Assembly: GCA_900315565.1 (NCBI GenBank)
Contig: OMZS01000033.1
Coordinates: 1-34,219, forward strand
Reading direction: 5' to 3'
Source: an uncultured Prevotellaceae bacterium
GTDB lineage: Bacteria; Bacteroidota; Bacteroidia; Bacteroidales; Bacteroidaceae
Length of the DNA: 34,219 bases
Below, one piece after another: positions 1-7,830 of the stretch. A model generated the notes under the pieces. The model made no database searches. It had not been told where the DNA came from and worked only from the letters and a program-made list of their open reading frames with translations. Numbering within the stretch: position 1 is the stretch's first letter; each line of letters opens with the position of its first letter. Both the position numbers and the translations under genes were made by a program.

Positions 1-90
1 CGAATACCAGTCGTCAGCTATGTTTCACTCGGAATGCCAGCCAATGACAAAACCGAATATCAGAACTTATGTAAGACTGCCACTTTTTAA
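1..90 (+). CDS. possible C-terminal end of an upstream gene (partial)
   Basis: Frame 1 is open from the first base to a TAA at 88-90 and reads as 29 plausible residues (RIPVVSYVSLGMPANDKTEY and nine more). The start lies outside the window. The tail faintly recalls the end of nitroreductase-type proteins, but this is not enough for a call. A second frame is open to 102, so the assignment rests only on protein-like composition and on the short inverted repeat over the stop (80-95). Confidence 0.3.
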   Translation, partial: RIPVVSYVSLGMPANDKTEYQNLCKTATF

Positions 91-127
91 AGTGGGCTCT
101 TAATTTAAGTTTCGCATATATAAAAAC

Positions 128-310
128 GACCACAGATTACTCAGATTTCATGGATTCTCTGTCGATTCCAAGCAGCCAAGTTGCGTTTTATTATGATTGC
201 ACAGATAGCTGCATGCAGCCTAAATCTGAGATATTCCAAAGAGAATCTGCGAAATAGCAATAGCTGGAGCGCAGCCCCAAAATCTGTGACATCTGCGTAA
301 TCTGTGGTAG
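128..310. repeat. 183-bp palindromic element with CCACAGATTAC termini
   Basis: The left end (129-156) and the reverse complement of the right end (281-308) share about 24 of 28 bases, both beginning ACCACAGATTACnCAGAT. The interior holds a perfect 12-bp palindrome GCTGCATGCAGC at 208-219. No transposase is encoded, so a MITE-like or REP-like non-autonomous element fits. The same CCACAGATnACnCAGATT core recurs at 31992-32168, and a shorter relative lies near 10780-10800, so this is a dispersed family. Confidence 0.6.
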
Positions 311-484
311 AAATGTACCCAGCGAAAGATGAGTTATTAATTTGCATACTTCGATTATCTGCTATAGAGAAGGGGTGATATCGGCTGAAAAGAGATATAT
401 TTCTACCAATCATCTGATAATTGCTGCAAAGATACACCTTTTTTTACAAATAATCGATACGTGTAATCTTTATTCGCAAATAAT
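311..484. other. gene-free spacer
   Basis: About 170 bases between the palindromic element and the terminator. I see no gene, RNA or convincing promoter. An open frame on the plus strand here is the antisense extension of the minus-strand gene that follows. Confidence 0.5.
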
Positions 485-532
485 AACCCGGAAAGGCGGA
501 AAAAAAATCGGTTTTCCCCGCCTTTCCGGGTT
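485..532. terminator. strong hairpin terminator downstream of the GYF_2-like gene
   Basis: A perfect 15-bp stem, AACCCGGAAAGGCGG (485-499) against CCGCCTTTCCGGGTT (518-532), with an A-rich/T-rich loop. It lies 46 bases beyond the stop codon of the minus-strand gene at 579-1343, which it most likely terminates. The symmetry would let it work in both directions. Confidence 0.75.
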
Positions 533-578
533 GTTATGGCAAAAAGTATTTCGCTCTGTCGTTCTGGCGTTGGTTAGG

Positions 579-1343
579 TCAGAAGAACTGGCTGATGAGG
601 TCGATGATGCCCTTCACCATGTCGATGCCATTGTCTGTATTGTTTTCAATGGCCTCTTTTTGTTCACGGGCTGCGGTCTCTGCCTGGTCGAGCACACGGA
701 CGATGTCCTCGTTGTTGACAGTGAACACATGGTTGAGCAGACCTATGCTGGCCACATGCTCCTTGCCCTCGTAATCAACTTTGCCCACAGAGCAAAGGAA
801 ATAGTTATCCACCTTGAGCAGCTGGTCGAGTGCGCTCTCGGCTGCCGCACCCATGAAGTATTTGCTCACCATCTGGATGCCGGTCTCAATGATGCTGCTG
901 CTGGCACCCATCTTCTGACTCATGGCCGTGTTGAACTCCTGGCGGATGACTTCCTCGTGGGCTTTCTTCTGCGGACAGGTGAAAATCAGAACACCGAAAA
1001 CAACAGCTGCAATAAGCGAAGCCAGCAGCCAAGGATAATGGCTGTGACGACGTGCTTTAGGAGTAGCCGCGGGCTCTTGAACCGACGAAGGCTGTGATTC
1101 AGAGGCATTTGCTGACTCTGCTTTCTCGCCTGTTCCAGGGCCGTTGGGCTCATATTTAGGCGGATCGCGCCTCACGATGCTGCTGTCGATGACGGGATGC
1201 AGCTCGGCCACCTTCCATGCCGGTGTCCAGTTTTCAAGCACCTCACACCATACGAGCGTGTCGGGGCGGATGCCCCTGTTATACAATTCGCTGACCTCGA
1301 AGGGGCCAACCTGTGTGCCATTCTCAATCAAGTAGTACTTCAT
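579..1343 (-). CDS. GYF_2 (DUF4339)-domain membrane protein
   Basis: 254 residues. Residues 1-52 (MKYYLIENGTQVGPF...) have the pattern of the GYF_2/DUF4339 domain: a short beta-rich fold with GPF near the start and a W-x-P-A-W motif around residues 39-43, thought to bind peptides. A Pro/Ser/Glu-rich linker follows (55-98), then one membrane segment (about 105-123, WLLASLIAAVVFGVLIF). The C-terminal domain (130-254) is helical, with a short beta stretch near FLCSVGKVDYEGKEHVAS. I do not recognise that domain with certainty; it resembles DUF4359-like proteins. Topology suggests a cytoplasmic N-terminus and an outside C-terminus. It is a single-gene unit, divergent from the ABC exporter, with a terminator right behind it. 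The specific role is unknown. Confidence 0.8.
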   Translation of the reverse strand: MKYYLIENGTQVGPFEVSELYNRGIRPDTLVWCEVLENWTPAWKVAELHPVIDSSIVRRDPPKYEPNGPGTGEKAESANASESQPSSVQEPAATPKARRHSHYPWLLASLIAAVVFGVLIFTCPQKKAHEEVIRQEFNTAMSQKMGASSSIIETGIQMVSKYFMGAAAESALDQLLKVDNYFLCSVGKVDYEGKEHVASIGLLNHVFTVNNEDIVRVLDQAETAAREQKEAIENNTDNGIDMVKGIIDLISQFF

Positions 1344-1489
1344 TTCTATGCTTATTAATACGGTTAATAATCTGACATGATTGCCTTTGTCAGTGAGAGA
1401 GACGTGGCTTGCAAGCGGTTTGTTACAAAAAAACGCTCTTTTTTTATGTTTGTCAGATAACAGCTTAGTCTGAAAAAATTGTTATTTTT

Positions 1490-1521
1490 TTTGGCATTTT
1501 ACTTTCTTCATCGTACTTTTG
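1490..1521 (+). promoter_or_regulatory. Bacteroidota-type promoter of the ABC exporter operon
   Basis: TTTG at 1490-1493 and TACTTTTG at 1514-1521 (consensus TAnnTTTG) with 20 bp between them. This is the standard -33/-7 arrangement for the primary sigma factor of Bacteroidota. It lies 68 bases before the first start codon. Confidence 0.75.
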
Positions 1522-1544
1522 TAACCAAAACCTAAACAAAAGTT

Positions 1545-1567
1545 CACCGAAGCCCCGTATTTCGGTG
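1545..1567 (+). promoter_or_regulatory. 5'-leader hairpin
   Basis: CACCGAA (1545-1551) can pair with TTCGGTG (1561-1567) around a 9-base loop. It lies inside the leader between the predicted -7 box and the ABC start codon, ending 22 bases before the ATG, so it could affect translation. No known riboswitch is recognisable. Confidence 0.35.
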
Positions 1568-1589
1568 TAGCAGTATTACCAACAGGAAT

Positions 1590-3413
1590 ATGATTAAAAC
1601 CCTTTACAAACAAATTGGCAAATATAAGCGCGCCTCGCTGCTGACACCCGTGCTGACAGCCTGCGAGGTGGTGCTCGACGTGATGATTCCCTACGTTACC
1701 GCCTCGCTCATCGACAAAGGCATTTCGGCCGGCAACATCCAGAACGTTTATCTCTATGGAGCCATCATGCTGGGCATGGCCTTTCTGAGCCTCATGTTCG
1801 GCATCCTGTCAGCGCGGTTCGCCTCGTATGCCTCCACGGGATTCGCCAGCAACGTGCGCTCGGCCATGTACCGCAGCATTCAGCGGTTCTCGTTCTCCGA
1901 CATCGACAAGTACAGCACCGCCGGCCTGGTGACACGCATGACCACCGATGTGAGCAACCTGCAGAACGCATTCCAGCAAATTCTGCGAATCACCGTTCGC
2001 GCCCCGTTCCGCCTGGTGTTGAGCATCATCATGTGTCTGGTGATTGATGCGCGCTTGAGTGTGATATTCATCATTGCCCTCATCATTCTTTCGTTCTCCC
2101 TTGGCTACATCATCAGCCACGTGTCGCGCTTGTTTACACAGGTGTATAAACAATACGACCAACTGAACCAGAGTGTGCAGGAAAACATCTCGGCCATACG
2201 CGTGGTGAAGGCATTTGTGCGCGAAGACCACGAGAACAAGAAGTTCGCCCATGCCGCCGAGGGACTCTATAAGCTTTTCACCCGCGCCGAAACGCTCATG
2301 GCCTTCAACCATCCCATTATGAACATGGTGGTCTATGGCTGCATCATCGCCCTCTCGTGGTTTGGTGCCCATTACATTGTAAGCGAAACGCTCACCACCG
2401 GCGAACTCACCTCGCTGTTCACCTACGTCATGGCCATTCTGCAGTCGCTGATGATGCTCAGCATGATTTTCGTCATGCTCACCCAAAGCGCGGCCAGCGG
2501 TCAGCGTGTGGCAGAGATTATCAACGAGGAACCCGACATTCAGAATCCGCCCCACCCCATCACCCATGTGCCCGACGGCAGCATAGAACTCGACCATGTG
2601 TGGTTTGCCTATGGCAGTTCGGAGAAACAAGAGCGCGAGAAAGCCAACGAGCCACAGGACCAGCGCCTCACCGCCCTGCTCTCCACCCTGCAAAGCGCGC
2701 CCGACTATGCGCTGAAAGACATCACGCTCAGCATCCGTCCGGGCGAGACCATCGGTGTGATTGGTGGAACGGGCAGTGGAAAGTCGTCGATGGTGACGCT
2801 CATCAGCCGTCTTTACGACGTGTCGCGCGGCACACTGAAAGTAGGCGGCAACGACGTGCGCCAGTACGACCTCACCACACTGCGTAATGCCGTAAGCGTG
2901 GTGCTGCAGCAAAACGTACTCTTCTCGGGCACCATTCTCGACAACCTGCGCTGGGGCAACCCCGATGCCACGCTCGAACAATGCCAGCAAGCCTGCCGCT
3001 GGGCACAAGCCGACGAGTTTATCGACCAGATGCCCGACGGCTACAATACCCACATTGAGCAGGGCGGCACCAACGTGAGCGGCGGACAGAAACAGCGTCT
3101 GTGCATAGCCCGTGCACTGCTCAAGAGTCCAAAGATTCTGGTGCTCGACGACTCCACCAGTGCCTGCGACACGGCCACCGACGCGAAAATCCGCCATGCG
3201 TTCAGCACCGAGCTGCGCGGCATGACCAAACTCATCATTGCCCAGCGCATTGCCAGCGTGAAAGACTGCGACCGTATCCTGGTGCTCGACAACGGACGCA
3301 TGACCGGATTTGACACCCATGCCAACCTGCTGCGCAACAACTCGCTCTATCAGGAGATTTACAAAATACAGACCGAGGACGGCGGTGATTTCGACGCACC
3401 CCAAACAAATTGA
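1590..3413 (+). CDS. ABC exporter half-transporter, degenerate-site subunit
   Basis: 607 residues: an N-terminal six-helix type IV exporter domain (about 15-310) and a C-terminal ATPase domain (about 340-600). Walker A GGTGSGKSS is near 390-400 and the signature is VSGGQ (496-500, essentially canonical). Walker B is followed by Asp521 instead of the catalytic Glu, and the switch His is Gln552 (LIIAQR). This pattern is typical of the non-hydrolysing half of heterodimeric exporters such as TM287/288 or BmrCD. The next gene has the complementary features, so the two should form one transporter with a single functional ATP site. The substrate cannot be read from sequence; multidrug or lipid export is usual for this group. 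It is the first gene of a two-gene operon with its own promoter. The charged insert before the ATPase domain (about 345-370) is longer than usual. Confidence 0.93.
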   Translation: MIKTLYKQIGKYKRASLLTPVLTACEVVLDVMIPYVTASLIDKGISAGNIQNVYLYGAIMLGMAFLSLMFGILSARFASYASTGFASNVRSAMYRSIQRFSFSDIDKYSTAGLVTRMTTDVSNLQNAFQQILRITVRAPFRLVLSIIMCLVIDARLSVIFIIALIILSFSLGYIISHVSRLFTQVYKQYDQLNQSVQENISAIRVVKAFVREDHENKKFAHAAEGLYKLFTRAETLMAFNHPIMNMVVYGCIIALSWFGAHYIVSETLTTGELTSLFTYVMAILQSLMMLSMIFVMLTQSAASGQRVAEIINEEPDIQNPPHPITHVPDGSIELDHVWFAYGSSEKQEREKANEPQDQRLTALLSTLQSAPDYALKDITLSIRPGETIGVIGGTGSGKSSMVTLISRLYDVSRGTLKVGGNDVRQYDLTTLRNAVSVVLQQNVLFSGTILDNLRWGNPDATLEQCQQACRWAQADEFIDQMPDGYNTHIEQGGTNVSGGQKQRLCIARALLKSPKILVLDDSTSACDTATDAKIRHAFSTELRGMTKLIIAQRIASVKDCDRILVLDNGRMTGFDTHANLLRNNSLYQEIYKIQTEDGGDFDAPQTN

Positions 3414-3487
3414 ACGGAATAACGTGATTCCGAAATACCGAACAATAACGCTAAACCATCATAACGAAACAACGAAAACCCATCTAT

Positions 3488-5443
3488 ATGCGACAAATGC
3501 AAAATAGTTTTGGCCCGCGAGGCGGTGGTCCGCGTGGAGCCGCAGGATTCCAGAAGGTGGAGGGCCGCAAGAAAGAAGTGCTGTGGCGGCTCATCAAATA
3601 TGTGGTGAAAAACTACAAGTTCTCCTATATAGCCGTCATGGTGTGTATTCTCATTTCGAGTGTCACCACGCTGGTTTCCACCCTATTCACCCGAACCCTG
3701 ATTGACGACTACATCGTGCCGCTCACCCAGGCCGACAATCCCGAATACGCTTCGCTGGCACAGGCACTGTTCCGTCTGGGACTGGTGCTGCTGTTCGGTG
3801 TTATCTGCTCCTACACCTACAACCGGCTGATGATCAATGTGAGCCAGGGCACCCTGCTGCGGCTCCGCAAGAGCATGTTCGAGCACATGCAGCGGCTGCC
3901 CATCAGCTATTTCGACTCCCACTCGCACGGCAACGTGATGTCAACCTACACCAACGACGTCGATACGCTGCGCCAGATGGTGGGAAGCAGTCTGCCACAA
4001 GTGTTCAACACGCTCATCACGCTCTGTGTCACCTTCGTTTCGATGGTGGTGCTCAGCGTGCCGCTCACGTGCGTCAGCATTCTCCTGGCCGTACTCATGG
4101 TGTTCACCACCACACAGTTGGGCAAGCGCTCGCGCTCGTTCTTCAAGGTGCAGCAGCAGAGTCTGGCACAAGTCAACGGTTTCATCGAGGAGATGATGAC
4201 GGGCCAGAAGGTGGTGAAGGTGTTCTGCCATGAGGATGAGGCCATTAGCGAGTTTGAAACCATCAACGAGCAGCTGCGCAGCAGCTCGTACAATGCCAAC
4301 CGCATTGCCAACATCGTGATGCCCGTCAACGGCAACCTGGGCAACCTGGGCTACGTGCTCATCGCCGTGGTAGGCGCCACCATCGCTTTGGCCTCCACCC
4401 CTGCCACAGCCCATTTCTTTGCTGCCGAGGCCTTTCAGCCGTTCAGTCTCTCTTTGGGTACCATCGTGGCCTTCCTCACACTGAACAAGAGTTTCACCCA
4501 GCCCATAGCGCACGTCAGCCAGCAAATCAACAGTGTGCTCAATGCATCGGTGGGCGCCGAGCGCGTGTTCGACCTGCTCGATGAGAAGCCCGAGCGCGAC
4601 GAAGGTCACTGGATTGCCAAGGATGGGCAGTGGGTGAATGAAGAGAGTGGCGAGAAGAGAGTGGAAAGTGGAGAGAGGAGAGTGGAGAATGGCGAGAGGC
4701 GTCCTATTCTGGGCGATGTTGATTTCAAGGATGTTGACTTCAGCTATGTGCCCGAAAAACAAGTGCTTTTCGACATCGACATCAACACCAATCCAGGCCA
4801 GAAGATAGCCTTCGTAGGTGGTACGGGAGCTGGCAAAACCACCATTATCAACCTCATCAACCGCTTCTACGACGTGCAGGGCGGCCACATCCTTTTCGAC
4901 GGCATTCCCATTGCCGACATACAGAAAAGCAGTCTGCGCCGCAGCCTCGGCATGGTGCTGCAGGAGACCCACCTGTTCACGGGTACGGTACTCGATAACA
5001 TTCGCTACGGACGGCTTGAGGCCACCGACCGCGAGTGTGTCGAGGCCGCCAAACTCGTGGGTGCCGACGACTTCATCCGCCGCCTGGCCAACGGCTACCA
5101 GACCATGCTCAGCGGCGACGGTTCCAACCTGAGCCAGGGAGAGCGTCAGCTGCTGGCCATCGCCCGTGCTGCCGTGGCCAACCCGCCCGTGCTGATTCTC
5201 GACGAGGCCACGAGCAGCATCGACACACGCACCGAGACATTGGTGCAGCGCGGCATGGACTCGCTCATGCACGGACGCACCACGTTTGTCATTGCCCACC
5301 GGCTCTCTACCGTGCGCAATTCCGACATTATCAACGTGATGGACCACGGACGTATCATTGAGCAAGGCAACCACGAACAGTTGCTTGCCCTGCGCGGCAA
5401 ATACTATCAGCTTTACACCGGCGACGACTCGATGCTGAAGTAG
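3488..5443 (+). CDS. ABC exporter half-transporter, catalytic subunit
   Basis: 651 residues, 74 bases after its partner. The exporter membrane domain spans roughly 45-365, with a Gly/Arg-rich N-terminus. In the ATPase domain, Walker A GGTGAGKTT starts at 444, Walker B ends with Asp572-Glu573 and the switch His is 604, so this half keeps the catalytic machinery. Its signature is LSQGE (548-552), the altered form usually found in the hydrolysing half of heterodimers. The good site is therefore Walker A/B of this protein plus VSGGQ of the upstream protein. Residues 384-407 are a repeat-encoded linker (ESGEKRV, ESGERRV, ENGERR) between membrane and ATPase domains, probably tolerated because it is exposed. 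A second ATG lies nine bases downstream of the chosen start. A terminator follows at 5474. Confidence 0.93.
   Translation: MRQMQNSFGPRGGGPRGAAGFQKVEGRKKEVLWRLIKYVVKNYKFSYIAVMVCILISSVTTLVSTLFTRTLIDDYIVPLTQADNPEYASLAQALFRLGLVLLFGVICSYTYNRLMINVSQGTLLRLRKSMFEHMQRLPISYFDSHSHGNVMSTYTNDVDTLRQMVGSSLPQVFNTLITLCVTFVSMVVLSVPLTCVSILLAVLMVFTTTQLGKRSRSFFKVQQQSLAQVNGFIEEMMTGQKVVKVFCHEDEAISEFETINEQLRSSSYNANRIANIVMPVNGNLGNLGYVLIAVVGATIALASTPATAHFFAAEAFQPFSLSLGTIVAFLTLNKSFTQPIAHVSQQINSVLNASVGAERVFDLLDEKPERDEGHWIAKDGQWVNEESGEKRVESGERRVENGERRPILGDVDFKDVDFSYVPEKQVLFDIDINTNPGQKIAFVGGTGAGKTTIINLINRFYDVQGGHILFDGIPIADIQKSSLRRSLGMVLQETHLFTGTVLDNIRYGRLEATDRECVEAAKLVGADDFIRRLANGYQTMLSGDGSNLSQGERQLLAIARAAVANPPVLILDEATSSIDTRTETLVQRGMDSLMHGRTTFVIAHRLSTVRNSDIINVMDHGRIIEQGNHEQLLALRGKYYQLYTGDDSMLK
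4637..4708 (+). repeat. in-frame heptamer repeat in the ABC exporter linker
   Basis: Degenerate 7-bp units (GAGAGTG, GCGAGAA, GAGAGTG, GAAAGTG, GAGAGAG, GAGAGTG, GAGAATG, GCGAGAG) run through codons 384-407 and give a seven-residue peptide repeat (ESGEKRV). The repeat falls exactly in the junction between the membrane domain and the ATPase domain. Confidence 0.75.
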
Positions 5444-5473
5444 TTCGGTTTTCAGGTTGTGATAGCAAATAAT

Positions 5474-5503
5474 ACGGGGATGGGCCGTCCGGCTCATCCC
5501 CGT
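5474..5503 (+). terminator. terminator of the ABC exporter operon
   Basis: ACGGGGATGGGCC (5474-5486) pairs with GGCTCATCCCCGT (5491-5503) with one mismatch and a 4-base loop, 30 bases after the stop codon. The T-run behind it is weak (CGTGTCTTC). Confidence 0.7.
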
Positions 5504-5554
5504 CGTGTCTTCACCGCTTGTGAAGGTATATAATCAGAATCATGGAACAACCAT

Positions 5555-5651
5555 TTTTATTTTACTATTTGACAATTTACTATTTTACAATTTTTACTAT
5601 TTTACAATTTTTACTATTTTACAATTTCACAATTTTACTATTTACTATTAC
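5555..5651. repeat. AT-rich short tandem repeat next to a stop codon
   Basis: Repeated TTTTACTATTTTACAATT blocks built from 7-9 bp subunits (TTTACTA, TTTGACA, ATTTTAC and variants). On the minus strand the repeat begins in the TAA stop codon (5648-5650) of the His-rich gene. It belongs to the same class of degenerate repeats seen after many genes here. Confidence 0.65.
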
Positions 5652-6001
5652 CAACGGTGTGCGGCAGTGTGCCTTGCCACGGCGTGGTGGGCATGATGCG
5701 GCACATGGGCTACATGAGGACGATGGTGACGCGGGGGAAGAGGCACAGCGTGAGCGTGGCGCTTCATGGCCATGTATTTGTCAAACTGCCGCGGGGTGAG
5801 CACTCGTGCCATGGCTTGCGTCTTGTGGGTCGTGCCCGGTGCGTAGTGCAGGTTGATGTGATACACTTCGTTGTACTGACGTGCGTCGAGGCGCAGTTCG
5901 TATGCCAGACGGTCGGTCATCACTCTAGCTTCTTTTCTTGTTATGGCGCTTGCAGAGATGGCTATCGTCATCATCATTGCAACAATCATTATTTTTTTCA
6001 T
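5648..6001 (-). CDS. small secreted protein with a histidine-rich tail
   Basis: 117 residues. The N-terminus is a clear Sec signal peptide (MKKIMIVAMMMTIAISASA), so the mature protein is periplasmic or outer-surface. Residues 22-75 form a compact helical region with LAYELRLDARQYNEVYHINL and LTPRQFDKYM. That pattern occurs in small Bacteroidota periplasmic proteins distantly like Spy/CpxP, though the similarity is only by eye. The last 36 residues contain 12 histidines plus Pro, Ala and Arg, which could bind metals. The ATG at 6001 is supported by a promoter with TATCTTTG at 6081-6074. It is monocistronic, with a repeat beginning in its stop codon. Function unknown; metal binding is an inference from composition. 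Confidence 0.7.
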   Translation of the reverse strand: MKKIMIVAMMMTIAISASAITRKEARVMTDRLAYELRLDARQYNEVYHINLHYAPGTTHKTQAMARVLTPRQFDKYMAMKRHAHAVPLPPRHHRPHVAHVPHHAHHAVARHTAAHRW

Positions 6002-6073
6002 TGTCTTATGGTTTTAAGGGTTATACATTATTTTTTTATGAAAGTCTTTGTTGTTTCTTCCTTTTTTCATCGG

Positions 6074-6105
6074 CAAAGATACGGCGTTTTTGGCAGCTTC
6101 GAAAA
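6074..6105 (-). promoter_or_regulatory. promoter of the His-rich protein gene
   Basis: On the minus strand, TATCTTTG (complement of 6074-6081) matches TAnnTTTG, with TTTT (complement of 6102-6105) 20 bp upstream as a one-off -33 element. The leader is about 70 bases. Confidence 0.65.
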
Positions 6106-6121
6106 GGATTATGCCTAAACT

Positions 6122-6163
6122 GAAGGAGGATTTTCCCTAAACAATTGGGGGAAATCCTCCTTC
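6122..6163. terminator. long hairpin between convergent-reading regions
   Basis: GAAGGAGGATTTTCCC (6122-6137) pairs with GGGGAAATCCTCCTTC (6148-6163) with one mismatch, around a 10-base loop. It lies between the promoter of the His-rich gene and the 3' end of the GH28 gene, and could be a second terminator insulating the two. Confidence 0.6.
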
Positions 6164-6220
6164 GGCTCTTTTACTTGGATGATATATACCTATTTAATTA
6201 GAATGGGAATAATCAATATA

Positions 6221-6288
6221 ACAGAGAAAAACAAGAAAAACAGAATCAACATCATTGTTTTTTTTCTGTTTTTCTTGTTTTTCCCTGT
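6221..6288. terminator. terminator of the GH28 gene
   Basis: ACAGAGAAAAACAAGAAAAACAGAA (6221-6245) is the reverse complement, apart from one base, of the T-rich arm at 6264-6288. The 25-bp arms are almost pure A on one side and T on the other, so it can terminate in either direction. It starts 52 bases beyond the GH28 stop codon. Confidence 0.7.
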
Positions 6289-6340
6289 TTTCTATTTAAA
6301 AGCCGACAGCAAACGACCAAAACGATGCTAAGCAGGCTGA

Positions 6341-7747
6341 TTATTTCTCGAAAGTCACCAGATTGACATTCGTGAGTTTTATGTCGCAGTCTGAGCCAAT
6401 GTCCGAGGCTTTTTGCGTGTAAAAAATGGTGGTGTTGCTGATGTCGATGCCGTGAATCATGCCTTTTGCACCCTGTGCCTTGATGCCCGTCTTCGCGCCA
6501 CGGCACACCACGTCAGAAATGTGAATGTCGGTGAAGTTGGGCACAAACTCCTGTTTGGCCTGTGTACCGTCGGGCTGCTTCGCACCCACATGGTTGTCCC
6601 AATAGGTGGTTTCAAACACGATGGCCTCGTCCTTGATGTCGTTCATCACGATGTTGGAGATGAATATTTTCTCGGTGGTGCCACCGCGCCCCACTGCGCT
6701 CTTGAATCGCAATCCGGTGTCGGTGCCGCTGAAGGTATTGTTGCGCACCACGATGTTCTTCATGCCGCCCGAAAACTCAGAGCCGATGACAAAGCCGCCA
6801 TGAGCATGAAAAACAGTGTTGTCCTGAATCAGGATGTCCTCGCAGGGGCCGTCGGCCACGGCTTTTGCTCCGGCTCCGCCTTTCATGCAGATGCCGTCGT
6901 CGCCGCAGTCGATGGTGTTGTTCACAATCAGCACGCTCTTGCACTGACCAATGTCGATGGCGTCACCGTTTTGGGCGTTCCAAGGGCAACGCACCGTCAC
7001 ACCGTCGATGATCACGTTGCGACAGCGCTGGGGTACGAAATGGAAACGGGGCGAGTTCTGCAGAGTAACACCACTCACCAGCACATTCTCGCAGTCGGTG
7101 AAGCGCACCATGTGCATACGCAGATTCTCTTCTTTTTCCATGTCCTGCGTGATGTTGGGGAAGTGCTTCAAAGCAAACGGATACCACAAATCTCCTTTCT
7201 CGCTCACTGTGCCGCCCATGCTGCGAAACTGGTTCCACTCCGTGTCGCTCACCTTGCCGCGCTTCACGGGCCGCCACCACTTGCCGTTGCCGTCGATGAT
7301 TCCCTCGCCGGTGATGCTGATGTTCTTGCGCTTGCTGGCATTGATGAGAGGTGTGGCGCGGCTGTCGCGCTCGCCTGTCTGTTTGTCTGTCTTCAGATGC
7401 TTCAGCTTGTCGGGCGTGGCCATGACAATGGCATTGCGCTCCAAGTGCAGGTCGATGTTGTCCTTCAGCGAGATGAGTCCCGTGAGCCACACGCCGGCAG
7501 GCACCACCAGGTGTCCCCCACCCTGCTTGCTAAGCTGGCTGATGGCTTTCTGGAAGGCTTCGGTGTTGTCAGTCACTCCGTCGCCTTTGGCTCCAAAGTC
7601 CGTCAGACGAACCGTCAGTTCTGGAATCTGGGGCGCAACAACCTGCTGCATCTGTACGGGCAACTGCTGATAATAATGTGCATAATCGCCTGCGCTGGCT
7701 GTAAGAGCAGCCACCATCAGCAGGCAGGAAAGAAAAAACATTTTCAT
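6341..7747 (-). CDS. secreted glycoside hydrolase family 28 (polygalacturonase-type)
   Basis: 468 residues with a Sec signal peptide (MKMFFLSCLLMVAALTASAG), so periplasmic or exported. A pectate-lyase-3/GH28 beta-helix begins at LTDFGAKGDGVTDNTEAFQKAI (about 48-70). The GH28 active-site blocks appear in order: N260-G-D262 (NTD motif), D283-D284 in GDDGICMKGG, H316-G in AHGGFVIGSE, and R347-F-K349 (RIK motif). The family hydrolyses galacturonic-acid polymers or related pectic chains; exo versus endo action and exact substrate cannot be told. It lies 82 bases behind a sugar-isomerase-like gene on the same strand, which suggests joint use of plant or host glycans, but no SusC/SusD pair is present. 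The repeat-bearing gap means co-transcription is not certain. Confidence 0.9.
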   Translation of the reverse strand: MKMFFLSCLLMVAALTASAGDYAHYYQQLPVQMQQVVAPQIPELTVRLTDFGAKGDGVTDNTEAFQKAISQLSKQGGGHLVVPAGVWLTGLISLKDNIDLHLERNAIVMATPDKLKHLKTDKQTGERDSRATPLINASKRKNISITGEGIIDGNGKWWRPVKRGKVSDTEWNQFRSMGGTVSEKGDLWYPFALKHFPNITQDMEKEENLRMHMVRFTDCENVLVSGVTLQNSPRFHFVPQRCRNVIIDGVTVRCPWNAQNGDAIDIGQCKSVLIVNNTIDCGDDGICMKGGAGAKAVADGPCEDILIQDNTVFHAHGGFVIGSEFSGGMKNIVVRNNTFSGTDTGLRFKSAVGRGGTTEKIFISNIVMNDIKDEAIVFETTYWDNHVGAKQPDGTQAKQEFVPNFTDIHISDVVCRGAKTGIKAQGAKGMIHGIDISNTTIFYTQKASDIGSDCDIKLTNVNLVTFEK

Positions 7748-7802
7748 TTTCGATAGATATTTTTAAGTTGTTTGTTTATTGCTAGATAGTTCTTGGGTAA
7801 CA

Positions 7803-7830
7803 ATTATGCATTAAGCATTATGCATTATTT
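7803..7830. repeat. heptamer repeat at the end of the isomerase-like gene
   Basis: ATTATGC, ATTAAGC, ATTATGC, ATTATTT: four 7-bp units, read on the minus strand as GCATAAT-type units starting right behind the TGA stop (7830-7832) of the isomerase-like gene. Confidence 0.6.

Noticed and set aside
342-1097. 251-codon open frame on the plus strand
   Set aside because: It is antisense to the GYF_2-like gene, starts in the spacer and crosses the strong terminator; the peptide has no family-like pattern.
1809-3404. 531-codon open frame antisense to the first ABC gene
   Set aside because: Rich in His, Ala and Val as expected of GC-rich antisense reading; the plus strand holds clear ABC motifs. Similar antisense frames at 3941-5497 and 6413-7756 were left out for the same reason.
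5555-5651. CRISPR-like appearance of the AT-rich repeat
   Set aside because: Units are 7-9 bp and run together without spacers; no cas gene is present. The same holds for the other arrays.
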